Assembly: GCA_003427395.1 (NCBI GenBank)
Contig: BFEA01000018.1
Coordinates: 3,979,902 to 4,026,819 of the forward strand
DNA length: 46,918 bases
Direction: 5' to 3'
From: Chara braunii
Lineage: Eukaryota; Streptophyta; Charophyceae; Charales; Characeae
Below the pieces are notes generated by a model. That model did not search any database. It was not told the origin of the DNA and saw only the letters and a program-made list of their open reading frames with translations. Positions 18,608 through 29,319 of this stretch are shown piece by piece (within the stretch, counting starts at the first letter, position 1; every line of letters begins with the position of its first letter). A program made the translations under genes and the position numbers.

Positions 18608-21480
18608 GCATGCAAACTTATTTCTCCCACCTTCCCCCAATTCCTTTGTCTGAATTCACTCGAAGGATTATCAGAGTTCTCATATATATCTGTTTATTTA
18701 ACGTTTCACAAAACATGTCCTGACATACATAATAGAATAAAAGTAATAACCTGTCATAGTTATATTCAGATACCCAAAGGGAATAATGTAGTTAGGGCGT
18801 AGGATCTCACGTGTCAGACGAAATTTATACCTGAAGTTCCCTGCTTCCAGAACCCTGTCTGGGTTCCGGCGGAGCTCCCGCAATCGGTGGGTGGTCCTCC
18901 AACAAAGTCTTGTTGCTGTCCTACGGGTTGCAATCCCGACTGCCGCCTTCCTCTCGTAACCTCATACTAGAAGAAGGATAGAAGGAGATATATTAGACTT
19001 TCGAGATCCAAGAGTGGGACAATTCAACTCACAATGAGAGGGCCTTGAAATCTGGATGCGCCTGAGGGTCCCGCAATGATGGCCAGGAAGCCGTAGCAGA
19101 AGTCGATCAGAACCACTGCGATGCGCAAGTCCCCAAACAGATCTCCAAACCACAGCAATGGCCCCCGTGCAGGGTCTGCTCTCTCTTCTGAGCCCACAGT
19201 CGTGCGCAGTCGGTGCATGGCGAGGAGCACAACGAAAGTCATCAACGAAAGTACAGCAGTGTACGGGGTGCACGGCAAGGTGGCACCGTTGCAGCTCCTC
19301 AAAAGCACAGCAACACACAGTCTATGTGTTGTGGCAGCCCGATCCAGCTGCAGCGACAACAGCTGTAACAATCTTACTGGATTGCGGCAACAGCAACCGA
19401 AGCCACACTTGGGCAGACGCATAACAGTGCCACAACTGCAGTCTGCCCAACGCTCACAGTCTTCTCAAAGCAGTGGCCACGGACTACACCCGCAGTAGAG
19501 TATAGCATCAACAGCCACCGCCGCACGCCAACCGTAGGCGCAGATTGGCACAACAATAGCCGAAGTTACAGCAGTTGTGACACAGCCACCGGAGCTGTAT
19601 CCCGTTCTGGGCAACCATAAGACGTTGTAGTAGTACACAGAGCCCTACGCAACAAGATATGAAAGCGGTACCTCATAACACAGTGCAACTCAATATAAAG
19701 CTCAGCCACAAGCAGCTCCGTGCTCAGCAAGCGACCAGGCCCGCACCAAGCACTGCATGCACAGCCGCAGTGCCCAATAGCAACAATGGCAGTAGCCGGT
19801 CCACAACCCATGTGTATTCTGGACTCTTCCTCCTACTTCTCACTGTTCACGACCTTGCTGGTCCCTGTCTGAACGGAACACCCCCTACGTGTTCTACTCG
19901 AAACCTGGGCAAAGCACAGTAATTGAGTAGTAACATGGCGTTTGTGCAACGTTTGGCCCAACATAACGCCGGCGGCGAGATACAACTAACGCGCAACAAG
20001 TTCACGGCGAACCCACAGCCAGTGGCTCAGCGAAAGTACAACATCCGTGCATAGTGACACAGCAGCAACAGGCCTAGCGAACGTGCCCTCTAGACTCAGC
20101 AGCAAACTCGGCAGACCCTTGCGGCAACAGTCGCTCTTTGTCCTATCAGTCTTAGATTCGTCAGCCGCTTCTTGATGATGGTCACAATAGGATTCTGCTG
20201 AGCAGGTGAGTTTAAACTCTTCTCTCTCCTTCGGTTTCTATCTCAGTCTTACACAGCTCGTTCGTCCCCGCTCCCCCTGCCGTACCTGGCCATGTACAAT
20301 GTCGAGTTCATACTCTCACTACGCTGAGGAGCAACGACCACCGGAAACCGAAGTCGACCCCGTCAATAATGGTGGCGAGCGCGCAGAGAGAGGTTACTTC
20401 GAGCGATAGGATGAGCGAAGTATTAGCTAAACAGACAAATCTTCGGCCTCGCGGCTGGCCTCATAACACTTCCACTAATAAGTAAGCGAAATCAAATGAA
20501 CCTTCCGCTCGAACATGGGTAGGTTCATACACATTGTCTGTTCAAGGTTCATCCTGTATCACTAGTTTCAGGTTCATCCTGTATCGCCAGCTCCAGGCGA
20601 GTACTCTCTCACTCTCTCTTTCTGAAGAAGGGGGTCACCTCAGGGTCGATGAAAGTAGTTGCGACCCCTTGTCGATGACGAACGAGAATACTGCGGTCTG
20701 CACCGCGACCTCGACGTATTGCGTCTGGTATGGAGGCGCCGACCGCTGCAGTAGCCCGGATACCAGCAATGCCCCGGCGTCGGACAACCTTGGAGACACG
20801 TGGACGAGCAAGGTAACCAACCGGATCCTGCCTGCCCACCTCTTAGTTGTATAACCTGCGAATGAATCCTTCACACGAACATGGGAAGATACATTCTCAT
20901 TCCAAAGCTCTTCCTACACCGCGCAACCATCCACCATTATAAAGGTTAATCCGCGACTTTGAGATTTGAATCCGACATCACCATTTCACTCTTAATGTTA
21001 GAAAACCCCCGATTAGAATTTTTCCTCGCCCGAACTGATTCAGAAACGACCGAGATATATCTTTCCCCACGCCACCATGTCCAACATCCCGTCACCTCCG
21101 CGCACGCCTTCTTCAACCTGACTCCTCGTTTCCCACTCCAACGTCCGAACTAACACCTCCCTTTAACTCGCCCAGGTTCAGAACCCCTGTTTCAATTCCT
21201 TCCTCGATAGAAACAACCAAGGATCGAGCTCCCCATGCCCTCTTCCTTTCTTCTTCTCCACCTTCGCTCCCGCCGACCACCTCATTCTTCGACTGCACTT
21301 CGCGCTGGTCCGCTACAGATTCACTCCCCCTCTTCCTTGCTCCGACTGCCATGCTTCTCGTTGCGTATGCCAGCAGCAGTCCGCTCACCTGACAACTAGC
21401 GGCTGCTTACTATATCGGTCAGTGGTCTCAACTTCCCACCCTCCTCACACCTCACTCACCACTCTTCCACCCTCTCAACA
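18608..21480. other. no gene recognised
   Basis: About 2.9 kb separates module A from the U6 copy and module B. 19.0-19.9 kb is open on both strands in several frames because of CAG/CAC-rich composition, but no domain is visible. 20.2-20.9 kb has short repeated phrases (AGGTTCATCCTGTATC twice at about 20545 and 20571; CGAACATGGG at about 20512 and 20878). It could be the internal region of the element whose LTR-like ends are modules A and B, but no gag or pol motif is seen. Confidence 0.4.
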
Positions 21481-21573
21481 TAGCACAGCGTTTTAGCGAC
21501 TGGCTTGGTCGAAAGGCAGTATAGCAACGACAAGCATCGTATGCAACGTCCAAGGACAATGTCGAGCTCCTCC

Positions 21574-21656
21574 CGGATTTATGCGTGTTATCCCGGCGCA
21601 GGGACCCTACTAATCTTTTCTGTATCGTTCCAATTTTAACGGACGTCCCGAAGGAC
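21574..21656 (-). ncRNA. U6 snRNA-derived sequence (probable pseudogene)
   Basis: Starting at 21656 on the minus strand: GTCCTTCGGGAC (5' stem-loop), GTCCGTTAAAATTGGAACG, ATACAGAAAAGATTAG, then GGTCCCTGCGCCGGGATAAC and ACGCATAAATC. This follows U6 snRNA over about 83 nt. The ACAGAGA box reads ACAGAAA and the AGC triad context AGCATGG reads AGTAGGG, so catalytic-core bases are altered. Similarity fades after AAATC, so the 3' end is missing. No plant U6 upstream sequence element or TATA box is visible at the right spacing, and a dead copy is most likely. Confidence 0.8.
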
Positions 21657-21858
21657 CACGACCGAGTGCGCCATGAAATATCAGCGTTGAGCTGATCGAT
21701 CCCAGGTAAGTCAGAAATATTTGGTTCCACTTGTATAGTCAAGTTCCATCAATCTGGAGACCGGTTCTAGTGCCACCGCCGGACCGCGTTCAAAAATGAG
21801 ACAAAAATAAAAATTAGATAAAAATAATAAAACTTAGAGCAAAGGGGAGGAGGACCGT

Positions 21859-22830
21859 TGTCGAGCGCATCGGTTCAGCACCGCACCAGAGCAGCTCGGG
21901 ACCCTCTCGGCCGCGTCACGCAGGAGTTGGTCTATTCCTTCGTCGCGAATTATACATGGAGCTTCGGCAAGCCGCTCCGGCCGAGTGCATCAGCCATACC
22001 TCCCGCGAGCCTCTACGACAGGATAGGGCCTACGCGAGGCACGACTTACCTCCACCTTACGGGAGTTGTCACCTCCCTTCGGTGGGCGTATCCCCGTCAA
22101 GCTACCAGTCCACAGTACGAAAGCTAATCAGTTGCAATCGCAGAGGTGGACCAGCCGAGGGCGTTTCTCGTTCGCTGTAGCATTGGGGGTACGTGCGGTA
22201 GTACGCCTCTATCGGACCCCCACGAGAACCAACATCTTGGGGGGCTGAGGTCCCAAGCGCGACTCGTCGTCGGTCGACTAGGACGCATCCCACACACCAC
22301 GCGCACACCACTTTACGAACACCAAAAAAAAATAAAACACACACACACACAAGACAACACAACATAAACGACGCGACAACGCTCCTAGTCCCTCGGTAGC
22401 CATCCCATAACTTTCCGATGTGGAAATCGGATAGGCGTCGCGCGCGAGACTTAGTATAAAACCGCGCAGACGCAGGGCCTACTCATATCGACTAGCAATG
22501 CAAACATACGCAAGCAGTCGCGATGATGACGTACTATGTAGTACCCATATTCATGCGACCCTCGTTAATCTCGAGGATCGCGTTCGACACTCAAGTGTCG
22601 GCTGACACGCGCCTTGAGGGTTAATCTCTCGATGCTGGACAACCATCAAGCGAGGTTGAAGAGCACACACCCTCTTCTGCACCGTGTGCAGAGCGGGTGG
22701 TACACAGGTCCATACCTGTGATGACAGTCGTTTTTTACTGCCCTGGAGATGAACCTCCCTCCAGGTCTGGACAAAAGTCAAGGGGTTTGACTTTGACGAC
22801 TGTCACGGATTACAACGTCCAACTATAAAA
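21859..22830 (+). mobile_element. LTR-like head of module B
   Basis: It is preceded by a purine-rich GCAAAGGGGAGGAGGACCG, which could be a PPT. It begins TTGTCGAGCGCATCGGTTC and parallels 14430-15340 throughout, with TATAAAA at about 22453, GTACTATGTAGTACCC near 22530 (palindromic), CACTCAAGTGTCGGCTGACA and CTTCTGCACC. Near the end AGTCAA[GGGG]TTTGACT-like hairpins are shared by both copies. The PPT-like tract suggests a 3' LTR, but the homology with module A continues past the head, so the repeat is either very long or the head belongs to a repeated module. Confidence 0.6.
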
Positions 22831-23605
22831 ATCTCTAAAAAGCAAAGGATAAAAGAGGATCTCCTTTTTCTCTCAAACACATAATCCGGTTAACCCTTGC
22901 GCACGATCACTATAAACCGCGCGTCTATCCAAGGGTTTATTTATATAGGACGATCACTTCTCACAGTCACAGTGAGACTCATCTCAGCCATATATGTATG
23001 CAATCGCAGGCAATCAAACCCAAAGTCCGAACCACAGTCCTACCTGCAATCACATCAAAGATTCAACAAAGATCAACGCATTACACCGGGCCAACTTCAA
23101 CCATTCCCTATGCTCATACCCCTCGCTTTAGCCATACAAACCTCACTCTTGTGCAACTCCCCAAAAATAAGTGCTCAGTACTTTTGTTAAATGACCATTC
23201 AATAAAGTCCGGGTGAAAACATAATGAAACAATTCAAACCACATGGCTAAAGTCTTTAGGTTAAGTGGCAAGAATGGATTGGAGTTGAATCGCAAACTGA
23301 CGAATCGACGACGGACCTGTTATAAGGGATAAGAGAAGATGATTCTTGTAGGATCAAGTTGAAACTAGTCCAGATCCTGAATCAAACGATCAAGAGGACC
23401 TGTAACACATGACAGGCCAATCCCCGAGCTAGATCTATAAGTCAATGGGGAATAGTCGCGATCTCACTCCAAAATCTACCTAATTTACTACGCCTGAATC
23501 TACCCTTAAGTGGTGCCCAAAGCAAAGGTAGACCCTGATACAATTTCCCCTATACAGAGTGGATCGTCAGAATCACCACCTGTCAAAATATAATCTATCT
23601 TCTTT
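22831..23605 (+). other. module B leader, no gene
   Basis: Counterpart of 15.96-17.04 kb. It shares TACCTGCAATCA, ACTGACGAATCG, ACGGACCTGTTAT and the following GATAAGAGAA-type phrase. Open frames of up to 97 codons lack domains and do not match those in module A. Confidence 0.45.
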
Positions 23606-23609
23606 AAAC

Positions 23610-23915
23610 TAAGAAAATTTCGGCAACGCTTCCCGTAGGAAAAGTGTCTTTCCAGAATTTATATCAGCCTGAACATGAAAACAGAAATAGTCTTTGACTT
23701 TCCAAAGTCCAATTTTGTCTAACTCCTTGAATTAGCAAAAATTTGGACAGCACTCCTTTTAGAAAAGGAGACTTTCCAGATTTTTACTAAGCCATATATG
23801 AACTATTAACAAGTTGAACTTTCAGAAGCCAGAATTTGACTAACTCCTTAGATTTGCAAAAATTTCGGCAGCGCTTTCCGTAGAGACAGTGGCTTACCAA
23901 AATTTATACAAAGCC
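23610..23915 (+). ncRNA. three tandem hairpin units of about 122 bp (module B)
   Basis: Copies at about 23614, 23738 and 23861 (period 122-123 bp). Each has the AAATTT-GG-AGC motif and a nested stem. In the middle copy the inner stem is CTCCTTTT[AGA]AAAGGAG instead of TTCC[CGTA]GGAA. The outer stem AAAAATTTGG pairs with CCAGATTTTT. The change of both arms together keeps pairing, as in module A. Confidence 0.6.
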
Positions 23916-24199
23916 AAGTATAATAAAACATCCTAGAAAATGCAGAAATCGATCTAATTAAAAAAACATAGCTCAGAAAATGCAGGACTTGAGACTAACT
24001 CCTATGGCTCTAGCACGAGGCGAGCGACTAAAGCAACTACCTATCAAACTGAAACTCAGACAAAGTAGTAGTCTCACTCAGTCACATGCAAGTCAAACCA
24101 CAAAGGTAAGTACTCTCACCATTCCAAGTCAACCTGAACGAACAATTGTTCATAATCCTTCAATGATTTAACCCTTTATACCCAGCTTACATAAGGCAT

Positions 24200-24990
24200 A
24201 AGGTCAGGCCACCTGAACTTACAGAGCGCGCCCAACTTAGCCAGACCTAAAGTCAGATCACCTAAACTTATAGAGCGCATCTGACTTAGCCAAATATACA
24301 CAAAACACAGGGCACAACAACTTTTCTCTTCCTTGGGCACATGACTAGACCACTCTAGTCGCCCTGGACTGTTTAAATAGCCAAGTTGTATATATCTCTC
24401 TGAACTTAATCTTCAAAGCGGGCGTAAGACTGAGTCATTCCTCTTAGAAACAATGCCCAGTCGCCCCAAGCTACCTTAAGTTATATTCTTAGTTGTACTC
24501 TCTTCAAGTTGTGATAAGTTATAGTCAGACCATCCAATCTTATGGAACCCTTGTCTGACTAGCCTGTTCTTAAGTAGAGTAGTAATGAGGTATAGCCAAA
24601 TTATAACCCTTTGGTTCCAGCATGTGCGAGGCTTTGAGTCAAACCCCCTAAACTTACAGAAGGGTCCGCCTCTCCACCTGATTCCTTTCTCTCTGAACCA
24701 TCGTGTGCGTGGCATTGGGCCGGACAACCTGAACTTACAGAACAGTCTGCCCTCTGCCAAGTTCACTTTCTCAAATAATAAAAGCAGGAAGAGACTGAGC
24801 CACCTAAACTTATAGAACAGCTCAGACCTCCTCGTTCAAAAACCAAAGAAACTGAGAAGACCCAAAGAAAACAAGACAACCCAAAGCACTAAAACTTATT
24901 GAAAGCCCTGAGCTCCTAAAAAGCAACCACAACCAAACCCTCGCAAGCCAGAGCAGCCAGGTCACCTAAACTTATAGAGCGTCTTGAACC
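24200..24990 (+). ncRNA. array of about 9 nested hairpins with NNCTTA loop (module B)
   Basis: Units carry a 3-bp inner stem closing a hexaloop ending CTTA: CTA[AACTTA]TAG (24262, 24804, 24966), CTG[AACTTA]CAG (24213, 24730), CCA[ATCTTA]TGG (about 24534), TTC[CTCTTA]GAA (about 24438) and TAA[AACTTA]TTG (about 24891). Outer stems are unit-specific: AAGTCAGAT/ATCTGACTT (24250-24287), TAGTCAGAC/GTCTGACTA (24522-24561), CTGAGC/GCTCAG (24795-24825), GGAC/GTCT plus GGGC/GCCC (24717-24752) and GACTGAG/CCCAGTC (24428-24462, one mismatch). It occupies the same place in module B as the CCCTAACCC array does in module A, but the loop sequence differs. Confidence 0.65.
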
Positions 24991-25019
24991 TCCACAACAG
25001 AAAATTTCCTAGCAGGCAA

Positions 25020-25600
25020 CTTCAGTAAACTGAAAGTCTAACTATAAGATTTTACTTTTAAATCAATACATTTCAGTCTAAATCTACGTATTTCAATCCT
25101 ACTATCATTGTTTTTCTGAAAATTAGAAAAAACTAGTTAAACTGAAAGTCTGGAATGAATTTTAAAACATCCTAATTAGACTGAAAAGGCTGGATAAACT
25201 GAAATATCAAATTAGGATGGAAAGTTGAACTTAATATGGACTGAAATTATACTGAAATTATTGAATTTGGACTAACGTTCCACCGAAGGTACTGCATTTG
25301 TACTGAAATTTAACTGAAATTAATCGATTTAATCTGGAATTTCACTGAAATTTTAACATATAAACGAAAAGTTAGGCTGAAAAACATGAATGTGGACGGA
25401 TAGTTTGACTGAAAAACATGAATTTAAAATAAAATCGCAACTGAAAATGAAAAATGTAGAGCAAAATTCTAACAAACATTGAAATGAAAATGCTATATTT
25501 AGACTGAATTACCCTGAAACATTCACGTGTGGATGGAAAGTTGAACTGAAATTCCACAAAAAACTTTAAATGCAAGGTTTCAGTTTATATTCATGAAAAA
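25020..25600. repeat. AT-rich stretch with many ACTGAAA motifs
   Basis: ACTGAAA, or its complement TTTCAGT, recurs about 20 times over 570 bp at irregular spacing, often as ACTGAAATT or ACTGAAAGT. No gene is visible. It may be a decayed short-period satellite. Confidence 0.55.
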
Positions 25601-25879
25601 ATGTTGAGCATAATCTTGTGGCTTCAATATGCCCCTTGTGTGTCTGTGTCACCCCTAGAGGCGTTTATACAAAACACTTCAGCAAGATATTTACTTCTAA
25701 GTTCTTACATAGGTAGCACCGCGTACAAGGTGCGTACACATATGTCCTTCCACGTACGTGTACGTACCTTGAAATGCACGTACGCGTACAGTTTATTTAT
25801 ATAATTAATTACTTTATATATATACATGCCATTATAGAGGTGTCAGCATCCCCCAGGGGAATACACATACATTCACATA

Positions 25880-26439
25880 CACACACACACTCAAAGTCTG
25901 TTAGTCTGCCTCTTTGACAATCTGTCCGTCCATCTGTTTGCTCGACTGTTAGACATAGATAAACAAAGTGAGTAATAGACAAACAGACCAACAGACGTGA
26001 CAGAAAGACAGTTGCACAGACGTATAAATGGACAAACAGACAAACAGACAAACATACAAACATACAAACAAACATTCAAACAGACAGATAGACTGAGTGA
26101 AGGACATACATAATAGACTAGCAGACAGACCCACGTGAAAGAGTGACAGACTGACAAAGGGACAAACAAATAAGCGTAGAGACTGACTGATAGGCAGACA
26201 CAGTTGCAGACAGACACATGAGAGAGGGTGACAAAGCGACAGACAGACAAATGGACAAATAGACAAACAGTCACACAGACACACAGACATACACCCAGGC
26301 AGACAGACAAAGTTAAACAGAGTGACATACAGACACAGACAAACAGACAGGGTGACAAGGTGACAGGGTGACAAGGTGACAGGGTGATAGAGTGACAGGG
26401 TGACAAACGGACAGACAAACAGACAGACAAACAGACAAA

Positions 26440-26471
<32 letters not shown>

Positions 26472-26508
26472 CTAGACAGACAGGCAGACACAAAAACAGG
26501 TAGACAGA
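25880..26508. repeat. degenerate (CAGA/CAAA) tetranucleotide minisatellite
   Basis: CAGACAGACAAACAGACA-type repeats run for about 600 bp. A sub-block at about 26348-26405 has an 8-bp unit (RGGTGACA) repeated about seven times. Long open frames here are artefacts of the period. Confidence 0.9.
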
Positions 26509-26509
26509 G

Positions 26510-26710
26510 CAGATGATGCTCCCCACCAATAGACTGAAGCAACTAGCGACAAGGTGCTGCTAGAGATGATCATATCACCCACGCTATCAGACCAGCGTTG
26601 AGACTGGAATAACCAGCAACAGGTCGCCGTGCTACTAGAGGGAGATGCTCAATATCACCCCATCTAGCAAACCGGCACTGGCATTTTCAAAAAAAAGGAA
26701 AAAAAAATTA
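26510..26710 (+). mobile_element. LINE/SINE 3'-end-like fragment with A-rich tail
   Basis: ATGATGCTCCCCACCAATAG matches the shared LINE 3'-end motif. It is followed by two related phrases (GATCATATCACCCACGCTATC and GCTCAATATCACCCCATC, each before a CAGACCAGC or CAAACCGGC block), GGCACTGGCATTTTC and an A run at about 26690-26707. It is a truncated retroelement tail on the plus strand. Confidence 0.5.
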
Positions 26711-26796
26711 TTATGAGAGATCATTACAAAATAACTGACAAATTACAATATTGCATTGTAGACTGTACGTGTTTACACACCTATCTGTGCGTGCAT

Positions 26797-26839
26797 GCGT
26801 GTGTGCGTGTGTGTGTGCGTGTGTGTGTGTGTGTGTGTG

Positions 26840-26873
<34 letters not shown>

Positions 26874-26888
26874 GTGTGTGTGTGTGTC

Positions 26889-26929
<41 letters not shown>

Positions 26930-27012
26930 TGCAAATGGAACTCAATGGGTGAGGCTGTACTTTCGCAGTGAACGCATTCAGTTCATGGCATGCGATATTT
27001 CCTACCGCAACC

Positions 27013-27084
<72 letters not shown>

Positions 27085-27182
27085 TGCAAATGGAACTCAA
27101 TGGATGAGGCTGTACTTTCACAGTGAACGCATTCAGTTCATGGCATGCGATATTTCCTACCGCAACAAACACAGAGAGAGCA

Positions 27183-27247
<65 letters not shown>

Positions 27248-27260
27248 GAGAGAGAGAGAG
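26797..27260. repeat. (TG)n and (GA)n tracts with a 155-bp tandem duplication
   Basis: A TG run at about 26797-26890 is followed by GA runs at 26897-26927, 27016-27082 and 27172-27260. The spacer AACTGCAAATGGAACTCAAT through CATGCGATATTTCCTACCGC occurs at 26927 and again at 27082, almost identical, giving a 155-bp period. Frames here are repeat artefacts. Confidence 0.9.
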
Positions 27261-27360
27261 TACCACTTAGAGCCACACCCAAAATCAATGCTCCGTATCA
27301 CCCAGAGAGAGAGAGTACCACTTAGAGCCACACCCAAAATCAATGCTCCGTATCACCCAA
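27261..27360 (+). repeat. 54-bp tandem duplication
   Basis: GTACCACTTAGAGCCACACC through CTCCGTATCACCC occurs twice (27261 and 27315), separated by a short GA tract. A third, diverged copy (CCACACCAGTAATCAATG and TATGTCACC, then AGAATAACTCGGTGAG) is at about 27716-27815. The unit was therefore longer. Confidence 0.85.
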
Positions 27361-27810
27361 CCCACACTTCGCATAACAGACATACATACACGAGATGAGA
27401 ATCATAGAATAGCTCGATGAGCCGAGTTTATTACATCCAACTTGCTGACTATAGCCGCTAGAACATAAGAACAACACATGGTTTCGCTCTCTATCACTAC
27501 CATAATCTATACTCATGCCTCACATGCTCTCTGAATGTCTTCGTCACTCTTCCTTCGTTCTGCTAGCTATACTGCGATGTAGATTAACATTGCACAGTGG
27601 GATGTATGCACCACCACCTCTATCCATATGTATCTTGAAAGAGAGAGAGAGAGATGTGTAGAGAGGGCAAAGGAAAGGGAGAGAGAACTAAGAGAGGGAA
27701 AAAATAGTCCTTTGACCCACACCAGTAATCAATGTTCTATGTCACCTGAACTAACACTCGACATAAATATACACAAAAATATACACAATATGAGAGCCAC
27801 AGAATAACTC
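27361..27810. other. no gene seen
   Basis: It contains a short GA tract at 27639-27655 and part of the diverged third copy of the repeat above. No coding signal. Confidence 0.4.
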
Positions 27811-27814
27811 GGTG

Positions 27815-28180
27815 AGTGTCTGGCGCTGTGGATTAAGCCCAAGAGCACAACAACTTTTCCACCTCCAGCCCAACAATTCGTCTTTGTGGTTGTTCAAGGA
27901 GTTCTCCAAGCTTGGTCCAGTTCAACAATTGGGCAAATACTGCGACGAGACCCCATCACCAGAAGAGAAGCTGCCCAGCCTGATACCGAGCCTGAATCAA
28001 CTTCATGCGAACAGTGTGCGGCTGTTGTAGCTGCTGCAGCAGAGGAGACACCCAATATCAACACATCCCATTCCTGCAGCAGCAAAAGAGGATCACAAAC
28101 AGGGAGCATATTTCAAATACGTGATCAATCACAGTTGAAAGTAATTTCAAAGTTTCTTGCACACCCTAATTTTGTCTACT
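27815..28180 (+). pseudogene. possible CENP-B/pogo-type transposase N-terminus, frameshifted
   Basis: Two overlapping frames (27812-28030 and 27886-28182) contain NNSSLWLFKEFSKL and, after a frame change, SSSTIGQILRRD. Together these resemble the helix-turn-helix of CENP-B/Tigger transposases (W-F-x-F ... S-S-TI-x-ILR/K). The rest is low in recognisable features and includes an Ala-rich stretch. The call is speculative. Confidence 0.3.
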
Positions 28181-28386
28181 AGTGACGAAGATGGGATAAG
28201 AAAATAAAGAACTGAAAAAGAGCTACCTAAGATGGTGATAGTCTAGGACCATAGCCCTCTCTTACCGGAAAAAAAAGAGGATGATACCTTTAAAAAATGT
28301 GTGAATAGGAATGCAGATTAACTATTTTCGATAGCCAGCATTTTTTTTCACTTCTTTTCTAAATACTTTCTCTGTCACTGCGCTGT

Positions 28387-28670
28387 GTGCAACATGTTGC
28401 ATTGTTCTGTTATAAAGATGACCTTATGCCATGCCTCAGCTCCATTGGTCCAGTTTCTTTCGAACAGCAAAATCAGACTGTATACCACGTCATACAGAGA
28501 TATGCAGTCTCCCCCTTTTTGCAACATGTTGCATTGTTCTGTTATAAACATTGACCTTACGGTCATGGCTCTGTTCCATTTGAAGGACAATCACTCCAGT
28601 ATCCTTTCAACCAATGAAATCAGAAGGTATACTACGTTACACCAAAATATGCATTTGTCCCCCATCAAAA
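28387..28670 (+). repeat. tandem duplication with GCAACATGTTGC palindrome
   Basis: GCAACATGTTGCATTGTTCT and GTTATAAA occur at 28387 and 28521 (period about 134 bp), followed by alignable sequence (ATTG-TCCAGT, AACAG/CAATGAAATCAGA, TATAC-ACGT-A, ATATGCA, TCCCCC). The 12-bp palindrome is identical in both. Nothing coding. Confidence 0.75.
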
Positions 28671-28879
28671 GAGTATCGGGACATAGGGGGGAGACAGATA
28701 GGGTTGGGATGCTGAAAGCACTGAGGCAGGTGTTTTTTTCGGTCTGAATGTTCCTATGATCCAAGGTTGGTTGTTCATGGTTGCCAATGGTAGTCTTAAG
28801 AATGATTTAGGATTCTGGGGACGCCCAGCAACTCATCTTAGGCGGCTCCACTGCAGTTATACTCAGTGATCTGCGGTTG

Positions 28880-29105
28880 TTCGATGCCAGAACAACGCTG
28901 GCCGGTGCTGCGGTGTTGGCCTGTAACCTGCTGATGCAGGAGTGTGAGGCCTGGCAGAGAGATCTGGGGATGCTTTGGGGTGGGCATTCCAAGGGACAAC
29001 CAAGGGTTGCTGCTGGGACGACGCTGGTCGGAGCTGGGGCGAGTTGTGTTGCCCTGTAACCCAGCAGGGTGGGGGTGTGAGGCCTGAAAGAGCTTGGTAG
29101 GGAGT
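28880..29105 (+). repeat. tandem duplication of about 130 bp
   Basis: ACGCTGGCCGGTGCTGCGGT / ACGCTGGTCGGAGCTGGGG, then GCCTGTAACC / CCCTGTAACC, CAG-AG, GTGTGAGGCCTG. The two copies begin near 28890 and 29020. No gene is recognised in 28.7-29.3 kb. Confidence 0.6.
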
Positions 29106-29319
29106 AAGACAGTGCTGGAGAGCTTTAGAAGGGATGCTAGGGATTCTCAGGGTTTTGACTCTTGAGCATTTGTAGGACCTCTGTGGTGGTGTGTTTTGTT
29201 GTGGGTAGACCTTTTTCTGAAGTTTGTCGTAGTAATGTCTAAGTAGCTCAAAATTTTCTAAGCCAAAGCGAGGTAATCGCCCCGGTATCTCAAACTTTCA
29301 AATTCTATGTTTTCCACAT

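Noticed and set aside
19024-19498. overlapping open frames of about 120-130 codons on both strands
   Set aside because: No domain on either strand, open because of CAG/GC-rich composition; no conservation in module B.
21452-21742. 96-codon minus-strand frame similar to part of the 42807-43007 plus frame
   Set aside because: The similarity comes from the shared U6 snRNA sequence, not from a protein.
25891-26542. Cys/Val/Ser-rich open frames of about 200 residues on the minus strand
   Set aside because: They are products of the CAGA/CAAA minisatellite, open in several frames.
26781-27343. long Ser-Leu and Arg-Glu repeat frames around 26.8-27.3 kb
   Set aside because: Translations of GA and TG microsatellites.
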